In this document: positions 9,426 to 20,374 of the stretch, one piece after another | Layout of the letters: each line of letters begins with the position of its first letter | How positions within the stretch are numbered: the stretch's first letter is position 1 | Assembly: GCF_009363695.1 (NCBI RefSeq) | Contig: NZ_CP045403.1 | Location: 37,501-96,000, forward strand | Length of the DNA: 58,500 nt | Direction: 5' to 3' | From: Bacillus sp. THAF10 | GTDB lineage: Bacteria > Bacillota > Bacilli > Bacillales > Bacillaceae_I | Position numbers and translations under genes: made by a program | Notes under the pieces: generated by a model | Databases searched by the model: none | Told to the model about the DNA's origin: nothing | Seen by the model: the letters and a program-made list of their open reading frames with translations, nothing else

Positions 9426-9707
9426 TTATTTTGTTTGAAGATTGTTTTGGATTTCTTGGATAATCTTTTCTGCACCTTCACGGCTAAGAATGATTTTTCC
9501 TTCTGCAAGAGAAAGGTTGCTGTCAGATACTTCACCAGTAACTTGGCAAGTCATGTTTGGCTTGTATTTTTTCAAGATGATTTTTTCGTCATCTACATAA
9601 ATTTCTAAAGCATCCTTCTCAGCGATGCCTAATGTTCTTCTAAGCTCGATAGGAATAACCACACGACCTAGTTCATCAACTTTACGTACAATACCAGTAG
9701 ATTTCAT
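9426..9707 (-). CDS. abrB: Transition-state regulator AbrB
   Basis: 93 residues. A global DNA-binding repressor of post-exponential genes (spo0H, antibiotics, competence, biofilm). The N-terminal half is the swapped-hairpin AbrB domain with GIVRKVDELGRVVIPIELRR; the C-terminal half supports tetramerization. The start is placed at MKSTG (ATG at 9705-9707), preceded by GAGGAGA on the minus strand; an upstream in-frame ATG near 9779 would lie across the Spo0A boxes in the leader. It points against the surrounding genes. Spo0A~P is expected to repress it through boxes just after the promoter. Confidence 0.97.
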   Translation of the reverse strand: MKSTGIVRKVDELGRVVIPIELRRTLGIAEKDALEIYVDDEKIILKKYKPNMTCQVTGEVSDSNLSLAEGKIILSREGAEKIIQEIQNNLQTK

Positions 9708-9761
9708 AAAAAAATTCTCCTCTCTAAAGATAAAATAGCTTGTTTCTATAAATCTATCATT

Positions 9762-9778
9762 TTCGTCATTATTCGACA
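9762..9778 (-). promoter_or_regulatory. Spo0A boxes in the abrB leader
   Basis: On the minus strand, TGTCGAA (9772-9778) and TGACGAA (9762-9768) are spaced 10 bp apart, just downstream of the predicted transcription start. This is the arrangement through which Spo0A~P represses abrB in B. subtilis. Confidence 0.85.
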
Positions 9779-9794
9779 AATCTAACGTGATTTA

Positions 9795-9823
9795 ATCATA
9801 ACAATTTTTACAAAATTCGTCAA
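9795..9823 (-). promoter_or_regulatory. Sigma A promoter of abrB
   Basis: On the minus strand, TTGACG (9818-9823) and TATGAT (9795-9800) are separated by 17 bp. Transcription would start near 9788, upstream of the Spo0A boxes. Confidence 0.8.
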
Positions 9824-10098
9824 CATTTTTGTTTGAAAATATTTGTATTTATTAAAAAAAATGTATCTTTTATACGTAGAAATAGCTATGTAATAAGGGT
9901 TTACCTGAATAGACATTTGGTTAACATTTACAGATAGTGACTAATTTTCAATAAAGTGTCAACCTATTATTCTTGTTTATTCGACATAATTCGACTTTTG
10001 TCATTCGACAATTTTCTTCTTTTTTGTCGAATAGGGGAAAGGGGAGCGAAACGTTAGAAATCCTCTCAAATGATTTGCAAAAAGTTTTTGCTCAATCC
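9824..10098. other. Gene-free region between abrB and metS
   Basis: AT-rich, with no gene seen. Its notable content is four Spo0A-box-like heptamers at 9980-10031. The metS promoter and leader follow. I looked for a T-box leader for metS and saw no T-box core sequence. Confidence 0.6.
9980..10031. promoter_or_regulatory. Cluster of four Spo0A-box-like heptamers
   Basis: TTCGACA (9980-9986), TTCGACT (9990-9996), TTCGACA (10004-10010) and TGTCGAA (10025-10031) match the Spo0A box TGTCGAA on one strand or the other; three are exact and one has a single mismatch. They are too far (over 150 bp) upstream of the abrB promoter to be its usual operator. Their target is not known; metS, abrB or an unseen transcript could be affected. 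Confidence 0.6.
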
Positions 10099-10128
10099 TT
10101 AACAATACCGCATAAAACCATGTATAAT
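10099..10128 (+). promoter_or_regulatory. Candidate sigma A promoter of metS
   Basis: TTAACA (10099-10104) and TATAAT (10123-10128) are 18 bp apart. The leader of about 115 nt contains an imperfect hairpin (GAAAACGCTC near 10172 with GAGTTTTC near 10206), not followed by a proper T run. Confidence 0.6.
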
Positions 10129-10245
10129 AATAAATACAAATAGGTTATGATGTTGTTATATACTTATGAACTTGAAAACGCTCATCGCTCTCGTCCATTG
10201 GGCGGGAGTTTTCTACTTTTATATGTTTCGACTTTAGGGAGGTAA

Positions 10246-12240
<1,995 letters not shown>

Positions 12241-12272
12241 AAAGGTTTCTTTGAAAAATATTTTTATTAAAA

Positions 12273-12322
12273 AAGAGGTGTTCCACGTGTAACAACGGGT
12301 TGCATCTCTTCTTTTCTTTTTA
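12273..12322 (+). terminator. Intrinsic terminator after metS
   Basis: The stem AAGAGGTG with CATCTCTT (one wobble), loop about 22 nt, is followed by CTTTTCTTTTT. Confidence 0.75.
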
Positions 12323-12377
12323 AGAATATTATTTGTAGATATTATATTAAGAAAACAAAAAAACGGGAGTGTTTTCA

Positions 12378-13145
12378 TTGTTATTCGATACACATGTACA
12401 TTTAAATGCAGATCAGTATAGCGAAGATTTAGAGGAAGTCATCAATAGAGCAAAAGAGGAAAAAGTGGAAAACATGGTGGTCGTGGGCTTTGATAAAAAG
12501 ACCATTAACAAGGCAATGGAGCTAGTGGAGGCCTATGATTTTCTTTATGCCGCTATCGGCTGGCACCCAGTAGACGCAATTGATATGACAGAGGAAGACC
12601 TGGCGTGGATCGAGGAGCTAACTCATCATGAAAAAGTAGTAGCCATTGGAGAAATGGGGCTTGATTATCATTGGGACAAGTCACCAAAGGATGTGCAAAA
12701 AGAGGTATTTCGTAAGCAAATTGCCCTTGCGAAAAAAGTGAAGCTGCCAATCATCATTCATAACAGAGATGCAACAGCTGATGTGGTCCAAATACTTCGG
12801 GAGGAAAACGCACAAGAAGTAGGAGGAATCATGCATTGCTTTACAGGTAGCCTGGAGGTTGCGAAGGAATGTATGGAGATGAATTTTTATATTTCCTTTG
12901 GTGGTCCTGTTACGTTCAAAAATGCCAAAAAGCCAAAAGAAGTCGTCAAGGAGATCCCGCTTGATAAATTGTTAATTGAAACAGACTGTCCGTACTTAAC
13001 ACCACATCCGTACAGGGGAAAAAGGAACGAACCAAGCTATGTGCGGTTGGTGGCAAATGAAATTGCTGAGCTGAGAGAGATGTCAGTAGAGGAAGTAGCA
13101 GAAAAAACAACAGCAAATGCTAAAAAATTGTTCGGCATAAACTGA
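12378..13145 (+). CDS. tatD: TatD family metal-dependent hydrolase (DNase)
   Basis: 255 residues. A TIM-barrel metalloenzyme of the TatD family, corresponding to YabD/DayD of B. subtilis; members are 3'-5' nucleases or D-aminoacyl-tRNA deacylase-like hydrolases, and the in vivo substrate is not settled by sequence. Metal ligands are visible in FDTHVH (3-8), GEMGLDYH near 93, HNRD near 128, MHCFTG near 154 and ETDCPY near 203. TTG 12378 is chosen over GTG 12369 because GGGAGTG at 12364-12370 is the ribosome binding site and the family begins LFDTHxH. Confidence 0.93.
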   Translation: MLFDTHVHLNADQYSEDLEEVINRAKEEKVENMVVVGFDKKTINKAMELVEAYDFLYAAIGWHPVDAIDMTEEDLAWIEELTHHEKVVAIGEMGLDYHWDKSPKDVQKEVFRKQIALAKKVKLPIIIHNRDATADVVQILREENAQEVGGIMHCFTGSLEVAKECMEMNFYISFGGPVTFKNAKKPKEVVKEIPLDKLLIETDCPYLTPHPYRGKRNEPSYVRLVANEIAELREMSVEEVAEKTTANAKKLFGIN

Positions 13146-13311
13146 CAAAGAAACATGTCAAAATAAGCGGATACTTGTCCAAAATCGGGCAAAAACAAAA
13201 GAGTTCTACCAATCTCCTTCTCTACATAGGATAATCGTGTCGATAGTTTTCACTTTTCTTTTGTGAGAATTTTCTGCATAATAGACATTACCGTCGAACT
13301 GATGGAAAGGG

Positions 13312-13340
13312 TTGACAAGTTACATAACTGTCTATATAAT
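13312..13340 (+). promoter_or_regulatory. Sigma A promoter of yabE
   Basis: A consensus TTGACA (13312-13317) and TATAAT (13335-13340) are separated by 17 bp. The next bases contain the AAGGAGG site of yabE, giving a very short leader. Confidence 0.9.
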
Positions 13341-13370
13341 CCATTCGAGGAGAAGGAGGCGTTTTTTTGC

Positions 13371-14579
13371 ATGTTAAATAGCATGAAAAAACTGTTTTCT
13401 GGTTCGTTAAGCAGGACGAAGCTGGGAATGATAATTACTAGTTTCATAGTCTTGTCAACGATACTTGGCTTGAGTGTCTTTGAGGGCACAAAGGCTGCTG
13501 TAACTGTGAATGCCAACGGTGAGGAAGTCACGTTGCGCACGCACGCGAAAACTGTAGCAGATATTTTGAAAGAGCTGGATATATCTGTTCACCCGCAAGA
13601 TCAGTTAGAACCTTCAAAAGATACGGCCGTCACAAATTCCATGAATATTACGTGGATGCAAGCAAAAGAAGTGACGATTGTCATGGATGAGAAGGAACAG
13701 AAAGTTTTCACCACGGCAGAGACAGTAAAACAATTACTTACCGAGCAAGATATAGATGTAAAAGAGCATGATCAATTAAATCATAGCTTGAACACCGCCA
13801 TTGAAAATGATTTGGTGATACAAATCAATAAAGCATTTGAAGTCACCTTGAATGACGGTGGTGAAAAGAAGCAAGTATGGTCCACTTCGACTACGGTCGC
13901 TGACTTTTTAGAACAGCACGATATCGCAGTAAATAAACTTGATCGAGTAGAGCCTAGTCTAGAAGAATTAGTAGCAAAAGATTCTGTAGTGAAAATAACT
14001 AGAGTTGAAAAGGTCACCGATGTAGTGGAAGAGCCTATTGATTTCGCTGTCGTTACGAGAAATGATAGCAACCTGGATAAAGGGAAAGAGAAAGTTGTTC
14101 AGGAAGGAAAAGCTGGGACAGTTGCAAACCATTATGAAGTAATTCTTGAGAATGGCAAAGAAGTGTCCCGTGAGTTAGTGAAAACAGAAACAGTAAAAGA
14201 ATCACTTGATCGCGTTGTTGCTGTAGGTACAAAGTCCCCTCCACCACCAAAGCCTCAACAGGTGGTGTCAAGAAGCACAGCGTCAAGCTCCAAGGAATTC
14301 TATGTGACGGCAACTGCCTATACGGCATATTGCAATGGGTGCAGTGGCGTAACGACGACAGGGATAAACCTGAGAACCAATCCTGATGTTAAAGTGATCG
14401 CTGTCGATCCATCAGTCATCCCACTAGGAACGAAGGTGTATGTAGAGGGCTATGGCTACGCTGTTGCAGGGGATACAGGTGGCGCTATTAAAGGACATAA
14501 AATTGATGTGTTCTTTGCTGACAAAGACTCTGCATATCGTTGGGGCAGGAAAAAAGTAAAAATCAAAGTGTTAGATTAA
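13371..14579 (+). CDS. yabE: YabE, cell-wall-associated Rpf/Sps-like protein with DUF348, G5 and 3D domains
   Basis: 402 residues. An N-terminal membrane anchor or signal segment (about 18-36) is followed by three beta-grasp DUF348 modules (about 44-85, 98-140 and 152-195), a G5 domain (about 205-285), a short proline-rich linker and a C-terminal 3D domain (about 315-402) with the GDTGGAIKGHKIDVFF motif. Family members act on peptidoglycan outside the membrane, like resuscitation-promoting factors. ATG 13371 follows AAGGAGG at 13353-13359 with a rather long spacer of 11 nt. A strong sigma A promoter lies right upstream and a terminator right downstream, so it is likely monocistronic. Confidence 0.92.
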   Translation: MLNSMKKLFSGSLSRTKLGMIITSFIVLSTILGLSVFEGTKAAVTVNANGEEVTLRTHAKTVADILKELDISVHPQDQLEPSKDTAVTNSMNITWMQAKEVTIVMDEKEQKVFTTAETVKQLLTEQDIDVKEHDQLNHSLNTAIENDLVIQINKAFEVTLNDGGEKKQVWSTSTTVADFLEQHDIAVNKLDRVEPSLEELVAKDSVVKITRVEKVTDVVEEPIDFAVVTRNDSNLDKGKEKVVQEGKAGTVANHYEVILENGKEVSRELVKTETVKESLDRVVAVGTKSPPPPKPQQVVSRSTASSSKEFYVTATAYTAYCNGCSGVTTTGINLRTNPDVKVIAVDPSVIPLGTKVYVEGYGYAVAGDTGGAIKGHKIDVFFADKDSAYRWGRKKVKIKVLD

Positions 14580-14588
14580 TTCAAACTC

Positions 14589-14618
14589 AGCAGGGGTTTT
14601 CATGCCTCTGCTTTTTTG
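14589..14618 (+). terminator. Intrinsic terminator after yabE
   Basis: AGCAGGGG (14589-14596) pairs with CCTCTGCT (14605-14612), followed by TTTTTTG. Confidence 0.9.
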
Positions 14619-14679
14619 TGTTATCTGATTTCGCATGCTTAGATTGTGGAGTGATTTTGCTTCCTTCATAAAATTATTT

Positions 14680-14752
14680 ATACTTAAGAGTAGAAAAAGT
14701 CCTAAACCTGACTTTTTCCTAGTTATCACAACAAACTATTAGAAAAGAACTT
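14680..14752. repeat. Dispersed hairpin repeat, copy B
   Basis: AAAAAGTC (14694-14701) and GACTTTTT (14710-14717) form a perfect hairpin, followed by the shared right end CAACAAACTATTAGAAAAGAAC. It lacks the CTTTGTTGCT left part of copies A and C. Confidence 0.75.
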
Positions 14753-14903
14753 TTTCGTTTTAGGATAAAATAATACGTGATGGTCAAACCAGGGAAAATA
14801 CAGTAGAATACATACTGCTAAAGGAGAAAGAAACGTCCTGTGGGCTATTCATAACATTAGACGTTTGTAACAGTATAAAAGTTTCACCTTTTTGGAGGAA
14901 AAA

Positions 14904-15458
14904 ATGAAAATAAAAGAAATAATTGTGGTGGAAGGAAAAGATGATACGGTAGCGATTAAACGGGCGGTTGACGCTGATACCATCGAAACAGGCGGTTCTG
15001 CCATCAATGATGAAATACTAAACAGAATAAAGCACGCCCAATCGACCAGGGGTGTGATTGTTTTTACTGATCCAGATTTTCCAGGTGATAAAATACGGCA
15101 AACGATTACCCAGGCCGTTCCTGGTTGTAAGCATGCCTTTTTGCCTAAACATAAAGCACGTCCAAAACATGGCAAAGGAATTGGTGTGGAGCATGCCACT
15201 CCAAGCGATATTAAGCAAGCATTGGAGGGTCTGCATCAGGAATATGAACAAGAAATCGAAGCTATCCCCTATGAGGTTCTGATAGACTATGGATTAATAG
15301 CAGGACCACAAGCGAAAAGCAGACGGGAAAAGCTTGGTCAAGAGCTGAATATCGGGTACACCAATGGCAAGCAGCTGCAAAAACGCCTGCAAATGTTTCA
15401 TATACCATTGATTCAGCTGGAAGAAGCCATGACCAAAATGACTCAGGAGGAGCATTAA
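14904..15458 (+). CDS. rnmV: Ribonuclease M5
   Basis: 184 residues. Cuts both sides of precursor 5S rRNA to give the mature form, acting on the 5S-ribosomal protein L18 complex. The N-terminal half is a Toprim domain with the VVEGKDD glutamate motif (about 8-14) and FTDPDFPGD (about 54-62). The ATG at 14904 follows GGAGGA; a TTG 12 nt upstream would lie inside that site. The rsmA ATG starts directly after the stop codon, and its ribosome binding site (GGAGG) lies within the rnmV end, so the two rRNA-processing genes are coupled. Confidence 0.96.
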   Translation: MKIKEIIVVEGKDDTVAIKRAVDADTIETGGSAINDEILNRIKHAQSTRGVIVFTDPDFPGDKIRQTITQAVPGCKHAFLPKHKARPKHGKGIGVEHATPSDIKQALEGLHQEYEQEIEAIPYEVLIDYGLIAGPQAKSRREKLGQELNIGYTNGKQLQKRLQMFHIPLIQLEEAMTKMTQEEH

Positions 15459-16337
<879 letters not shown>

Positions 16338-16343
16338 CAAATC

Positions 16344-16371
16344 AAACGGCCTATAGCGGGCCGTTTTTTTA
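16344..16371 (+). terminator. Intrinsic terminator after rsmA
   Basis: AAACGGCC (16344-16351) pairs with GGCCGTTT (16359-16366), with a T run of seven. Confidence 0.9.
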
Positions 16372-16431
16372 TTCGTTTAAGTAAGAGGTGTAAAAATATT
16401 GTAGGAGAACACCCAAGGCGCTGAAAATGCA

Positions 16432-16460
16432 CACACACCCCCGATAAACTGCATACTCTA
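16432..16460 (+). promoter_or_regulatory. Candidate sigma K promoter of yabG
   Basis: CACA (16432-16435) and CATACTCTA (16452-16460) are 16 bp apart, fitting the sigma K pattern mACm and CATAnnnTA. yabG of B. subtilis is transcribed by sigma K late in the mother cell. Confidence 0.7.
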
Positions 16461-16511
16461 GGTTAGATAGACAGTTGGGGTAATGACCTTCCCCCAGTTG
16501 GAGGGAAAAAG

Positions 16512-17420
16512 ATGAATATAAAAATTGGCGACATCGTAGCACGAAAATCGCATGGGTTCGATTTGTTATTCCGTGTAATCGATATCTCTCATAATGAACA
16601 TAACGAGCCTATCGTCATCCTCTATGGAGAAGATGTCAGGCTAATAGCAGATGCACCCATTCACGATTTAAAGATCGTAGATGGCAGAGAGCAGATGCAT
16701 CGAAAGCAAAGAGCGGAGTCAAAGATAAATCGATCGTTACAGCTACTAGAACAGGATTATCAGCTCATTCGCGAAAAGAATGAATATGAAGCAACAAATG
16801 GATATAGTACCGATCAAAATTTTTTCCAAGTACCAGGAAAAGTATTGCACTTAGATGGGGACCCCCTTTACTTAAAAAAATGCTTAGAGCTTTATGAAAG
16901 AGTGGGTGTACCGGTATACGGTGTACATGCTAACGAAAAAGAAATGCCAAACAAGGTGAAAAGCCTCATGGAGAAATACCGTCCAGATATTCTTGTCATC
17001 ACTGGTCATGATGCTTATTCCAAAAGTAAGGGAAAGGTCACAGATCTCCAAGCATATCGCCATTCCTGGCATTTTGTTCAGGCGGTTAAAGAAGCAAGGA
17101 AAATCCAACCTAATCTTGATCAGCTCGTTATTTTTGCTGGAGCTTGTCAATCTCATTTTGAGTCATTAATACAGGCTGGAGCAAATTTTGCAAGCTCCCC
17201 TTCACGTGTCAACATACATGCCCTTGACCCGGTCTATATTGTCGGAAGGATTTGTTATACCCCTTTTATGGAAAGAGTGAATGTATGGGATATATTGCGA
17301 AATACTTTAACCGGAGATAAGGGACTTGGCGGAATAGAAACAAGAGGCGTATTACGAACTGGAATGCCTGTTCACACTTACGTGGACGAGGAAGATTCTA
17401 ATAGTGAAAGCAGCTCTTAA
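16512..17420 (+). CDS. yabG: Sporulation-specific protease YabG
   Basis: 302 residues, peptidase family U57. In B. subtilis YabG is made in the mother cell under sigma K and cleaves several spore coat proteins, preparing them for Tgl cross-linking. The protein is soluble, with no signal peptide; the core around 165-240 (including TGHDAYSK and FAGACQSHFE) holds conserved His and Cys residues that are likely catalytic. ATG 16512 follows GGAGGG. A sigma K-like promoter lies 50 bp upstream and a terminator directly downstream, so it is a single-gene unit. Confidence 0.94.
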   Translation: MNIKIGDIVARKSHGFDLLFRVIDISHNEHNEPIVILYGEDVRLIADAPIHDLKIVDGREQMHRKQRAESKINRSLQLLEQDYQLIREKNEYEATNGYSTDQNFFQVPGKVLHLDGDPLYLKKCLELYERVGVPVYGVHANEKEMPNKVKSLMEKYRPDILVITGHDAYSKSKGKVTDLQAYRHSWHFVQAVKEARKIQPNLDQLVIFAGACQSHFESLIQAGANFASSPSRVNIHALDPVYIVGRICYTPFMERVNVWDILRNTLTGDKGLGGIETRGVLRTGMPVHTYVDEEDSNSESSS

Positions 17421-17441
17421 CTAAAAAGTTAAGGGTTTTTT
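17416..17441 (+). terminator. Intrinsic terminator after yabG
   Basis: CTTAAC and GTTAAG with a six-base loop are followed by GG and a T run; the stem begins at the yabG stop codon. Confidence 0.8.
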
Positions 17442-17572
17442 GTCGTTTTTTTATATTAAAATAATGCGATGAAATCAAGCTTTTCAGTAGTTTTCAATTT
17501 TTATACATAAATTTTCCTCCCATAGAGCATAGTAAATGTAGACATATGAAGATAATTGTTGAAGGAAATGTA

Positions 17573-17602
17573 TTGACATGTTGCTTTTCTGGTTGTTATA
17601 AT
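17573..17602 (+). promoter_or_regulatory. Sigma A promoter upstream of veg (P1)
   Basis: TTGACA (17573-17578) and TATAAT (17597-17602) are 18 bp apart. Both boxes match consensus. The veg promoter is a well-known strong vegetative promoter in B. subtilis. Confidence 0.8.
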
Positions 17603-17614
17603 TTTAAGTTTTAT

Positions 17615-17643
17615 TTGATTTATTATTAAAATTATGTTACACT
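17615..17643 (+). promoter_or_regulatory. Second sigma A-like promoter upstream of veg (P2)
   Basis: TTGATT (17615-17620) and TACACT (17638-17643) are 17 bp apart. A start near 17650 would leave a very short leader before the GAGGTGGAG site. Confidence 0.55.
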
Positions 17644-17670
17644 AACTTTAGTATAGTGAGGTGGAGTAAA

Positions 17671-17934
17671 ATGGGAAAAACGTTAGTTGATATCAAAAGA
17701 ACGTTAGATTCTAATTTAGGGAAAAAGTTAACTCTTCGCGCAAACGGTGGTCGCAGAAAGACAATTGAACGCATCGGGGTATTGGCAGAAACTTATCCAT
17801 CCGTATTTGTAATAGAACTAGATCAAGACGAAAATGCTTTTGAGCGTGTATCCTACAGCTATGCAGATGTCCTCACAGAGACGGTACAACTTACATTTTT
17901 TGAAGAAGGAAATATGGCAATAAGTGGGCAGTAG
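17671..17934 (+). CDS. veg: Veg protein
   Basis: 87 residues, strongly conserved small protein. In B. subtilis Veg promotes biofilm matrix gene expression, reportedly by counteracting the repressor SinR; its biochemical action is not fully known. The stretch [16 protein letters not shown] (about 21-36) and the [25 protein letters not shown] segment region are typical of the family. The ATG at 17671 follows GAGGTGGAG at 17658-17666; GTG 17656 would lie within that site. Two promoters precede it, and the terminator stem overlaps its stop codon. Confidence 0.94.
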   Translation: MGKTLVDIKRTLDSNLGKKLTLRANGGRRKTIERIGVLAETYPSVFVIELDQDENAFERVSYSYADVLTETVQLTFFEEGNMAISGQ

Positions 17935-17958
17935 ACGACAAAACGTTTGCTGCTTTTT
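17928..17958 (+). terminator. Intrinsic terminator after veg
   Basis: GCAGTAGACG (17928-17937) pairs with CGTTTGCTGC (17944-17953), including wobbles, followed by TTTTT. Confidence 0.8.
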
Positions 17959-18012
17959 ATTTTGCCTTGAATTATATTATAGGTGAATGATACGTATTCC
18001 AAATTTTACCTA

Positions 18013-18134
18013 GCTGTTGATTGTAGGAGACTTCCACGGAAATGAAGCGATAGACTTTAGGCCCGACAGGCGTAGCCGAGTAGACTCAAGCATCGCTCCT
18101 GAGGACGTGGAGCCATATGCAGAAATTAATAACA
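18013..18134. repeat. Degenerate copy of the GCTGTTGATTG-ended element
   Basis: It begins with GCTGTTGATTG (18013-18023) and shares inner segments such as GAAGCGATAGACTT, GACTC and GAGGACG with the better-kept copy at 20375-20504. The right inverted repeat has decayed. An open frame across it is not a gene. Confidence 0.7.
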
Positions 18135-18244
18135 TTTTTTTAATCCGTACGTTGTTTAACATACATATTTATCCGCTTGTAAAACATCACATCCCTCCTA
18201 ATACTAAGAATGTCGCTAATTTTATCAATTAGGAGGCTTTTATC

Positions 18245-18424
18245 ATGAGCAGAAGACGAAGCATCATGTCACATCAACTGAAAGAAGAATTAGCAAAAGA
18301 GCTAGGCTTTTACGATGTCGTCCAAAGCGAGGGCTGGGGTGGCATTAAAGCAAAGGATGCAGGAAACATGGTTAAGCGTGCAATTGAAATAGCGGAGCGA
18401 CAACTAGGCCAACAAAATAAATAG
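18245..18424 (+). CDS. sspF: Small acid-soluble spore protein SspF
   Basis: 59 residues, too short for many ORF lists. A minor alpha/beta-type SASP that belongs to the forespore DNA-coating proteins. The N-terminus [20 protein letters not shown] and the conserved segment [20 protein letters not shown] (31-50) match the family. An AGGAGG site lies 7 nt before the ATG. Upstream AACATACATA near 18158 may belong to a sigma G promoter, but the -35 box is unclear. A perfect 12-bp terminator stem follows. The order veg-sspF-ispE is the same as in B. subtilis. Confidence 0.94.
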   Translation: MSRRRSIMSHQLKEELAKELGFYDVVQSEGWGGIKAKDAGNMVKRAIEIAERQLGQQNK

Positions 18425-18431
18425 CTTGATG

Positions 18432-18464
18432 AAAACCGAAGTGGTAAATCACTTCGGTTTTTTA
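18432..18464 (+). terminator. Intrinsic terminator after sspF
   Basis: AAAACCGAAGTG and CACTTCGGTTTT pair perfectly with a six-base loop and a T run. Confidence 0.95.
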
Positions 18465-18524
18465 GTGAGTTTGTAGCGTAGCATCAATTTTTCCCAATCA
18501 TGGAGATATTTATTTCCTCGAATA

Positions 18525-18533
18525 TGGTACAAT
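18525..18533 (+). promoter_or_regulatory. Candidate extended -10 promoter of ispE
   Basis: TGG followed by TACAAT (18528-18533) forms an extended -10 box; no good -35 box is seen. Confidence 0.4.
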
Positions 18534-18571
18534 ACATTAATAATTGGAGACGAAAAAAGTAGGTGAAGAAA

Positions 18572-19441
18572 GTGAGACTGTTAGAAAAGGCACCAGCGAA
18601 AATAAACCTGTCGCTCGATGTGCTACATAAGCGTCCGGACGGCTATCATGAGGTAGAGATGGTCATGACTACCATCGACCTTGCGGACCGCATTGAACTG
18701 TCTGAGCGTAAAGACGGACAAATTCGCATTATTTCCCATAGCCGATATGTTCCGGATGATAATCGCAATCTGGCTTATCAGGCAGCAGCGCTGTTGAAGG
18801 AAAGGTACAAGGTTCAAAAGGGCGTGTCGATTGCCATCACAAAAATGATTCCTGTAGCAGCCGGTCTTGCAGGAGGTAGCAGCGATGCAGCAGCAACCTT
18901 AAGAGGATTGAACAAACTATGGAAATTGGATTTGTCACTAGATGAACTAGCTCGCATTGGAGCGGAAATTGGATCTGACGTGTCTTTTTGTGTTTATGGA
19001 GGAACGGCCCTTGCAACAGGCAGAGGAGAAATCATCAAGCATATACCTGCGCCACCGCATTGCTGGGTTGTGCTTGCAAAGCCAACGATAGGGGTTTCTA
19101 CAGCGGAGATTTATAATAACCTTCATTTGGATAAGGTAAGCCACCCCGATGTGAAGGGAATGGTAGAGGCAATCCATGAGAATGACTATGATAAAATGAT
19201 TAGCCTTGTAGGCAATGTTTTAGAGTCTGTTACGTTGAAGCTATATCCGGAGGTTTCTCACATCAAAGACCAGATGAAGCGCTTTGGGGCAGATGCGGTG
19301 TTGATGAGTGGAAGTGGTCCAACGGTGTTTGGAATTGTCGAATATGATTCAAGAATGCACCGTATGTATAATGGCCTGAGAGGATTTTGTGATCAGGTGT
19401 TTGCAGTGAGAATCCTAGGAGAGCGTAACGCCCTTGATTAA
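18572..19441 (+). CDS. ispE: 4-diphosphocytidyl-2-C-methyl-D-erythritol kinase
   Basis: 289 residues, GHMP kinase family. Phosphorylates CDP-methylerythritol with ATP in the methylerythritol-phosphate route to isoprenoids. [12 protein letters not shown] (about 5-16) and the glycine-rich ATP motif [17 protein letters not shown] (about 92-108) are clear, as is GSGPTVFG near the C-terminus. GTG 18572 is chosen because the family begins MRxLEKAPAK and AGGTGA lies 5 nt upstream; GTG 18563, also in frame, has no good site. Length equals the B. subtilis protein. purR follows after two facing PurBox-like motifs. Confidence 0.96.
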   Translation: MRLLEKAPAKINLSLDVLHKRPDGYHEVEMVMTTIDLADRIELSERKDGQIRIISHSRYVPDDNRNLAYQAAALLKERYKVQKGVSIAITKMIPVAAGLAGGSSDAAATLRGLNKLWKLDLSLDELARIGAEIGSDVSFCVYGGTALATGRGEIIKHIPAPPHCWVVLAKPTIGVSTAEIYNNLHLDKVSHPDVKGMVEAIHENDYDKMISLVGNVLESVTLKLYPEVSHIKDQMKRFGADAVLMSGSGPTVFGIVEYDSRMHRMYNGLRGFCDQVFAVRILGERNALD

Positions 19442-19484
19442 ATCCGTATATTAATGTTATATTTACTTTAGAATATTCGGATTT
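19440..19484 (+). promoter_or_regulatory. Two inverted PurBox-like motifs upstream of purR
   Basis: AAATCCGTATATT (19440-19452) and the inverted AATATTCGGATTT (19472-19484) match the PurBox pattern (about AWWWCCGAACWWT) with one or two differences each and face each other across 19 bp. PurR binds such paired boxes and represses its own gene in B. subtilis. A TAGAAT at 19469-19474 could be the -10 box inside. The same inverted repeat could also fold in RNA. Confidence 0.6.
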
Positions 19485-19498
19485 TAGGAGGAAATAGC

Positions 19499-20344
19499 AT
19501 GAAATTACGTCGGAGTGGTCGTCTTGTAGATATGACACACTATTTGCTGCAGCACCCACAAGGGTTGGTACCGCTTTCTTTCTTTGCAGATCGCTATGGG
19601 TCCGCAAAGTCTTCTATCAGTGAAGATTTAGGGATAATAAAGCAAACCTTTGAACAACAAGGGATTGGAACTCTTATCACCGTTCCAGGTGCAGCAGGTG
19701 GAGTGAAATATATTCCTTATGTGAGCCACAAAGAAGCTGCTGCTTATTTGAATGAGCTCTGTGACATTATCGCAAAGCCCGAAAGGTTGTTACCTGGTGG
19801 CTATTTGTACATGACAGATATTCTTGGAAACCCAAAGGTCTTAAATAGGGTTGGAAAAATGTTTGCCACAGCTTTTAGTCATAAAAAGGTGGACATAGTA
19901 ATGACCATGGCAACAAAGGGGATTCCACTTGCACACGCTGTTGCAAGCTATTTAAATGTACCAGTTGTCATCGTCAGACGCGATAGCAGAGTGACAGAAG
20001 GTTCGACCGTTAGTATTAATTACGTGTCTGGCTCCTCCAAAAGAATCCAAACGATGGTGCTTGCAAAGCGAAGTCTAGAAACGGGATCTAATGTATTAAT
20101 CATTGATGACTTCATGAAAGCAGGCGGAACGGTCAATGGGATGGTTAATTTGCTAGCTGAATTCCAGGCAGAAGTGGCCGGAATTGGAATCCTTGTCGAG
20201 TCTGAAAACATAGAAGAACGCTTGATCGATGATTACGTATCTTTGGTGAAACTTGAAAAAGTAAGCGAAAGAGAAAAACAAATCGAAGTACAAGCAGGCA
20301 ATTACCTTCAACACGTGAAGGATAACTTTAACTTTAGGCTTTAA
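19499..20344 (+). CDS. purR: Pur operon repressor PurR
   Basis: 281 residues. Represses purine synthesis and transport genes by binding PurBox pairs; PRPP relieves binding. An N-terminal winged-helix domain (about 1-74) is fused to a phosphoribosyltransferase-like domain with the PRPP loop VLIIDDFMKAGGT (about 199-211). ATG 19499 follows AGGAGG. Paired PurBox-like motifs right upstream suggest autoregulation. It is followed by a short inverted-repeat element and ridA. Confidence 0.96.
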   Translation: MKLRRSGRLVDMTHYLLQHPQGLVPLSFFADRYGSAKSSISEDLGIIKQTFEQQGIGTLITVPGAAGGVKYIPYVSHKEAAAYLNELCDIIAKPERLLPGGYLYMTDILGNPKVLNRVGKMFATAFSHKKVDIVMTMATKGIPLAHAVASYLNVPVVIVRRDSRVTEGSTVSINYVSGSSKRIQTMVLAKRSLETGSNVLIIDDFMKAGGTVNGMVNLLAEFQAEVAGIGILVESENIEERLIDDYVSLVKLEKVSEREKQIEVQAGNYLQHVKDNFNFRL

Positions 20345-20374
20345 AGAGGACAGTTTGATTTAGAGAAGTTTTTA

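Noticed and set aside
9396..9608. 70-residue plus-strand frame opposite abrB
   Set aside because: Lies wholly antisense to the well-conserved abrB gene and its terminator, without a ribosome binding site.
18017..18232. 71-residue frame between veg and sspF
   Set aside because: Covers the decayed inverted-repeat element and the sspF upstream region; no family and no ribosome binding site.
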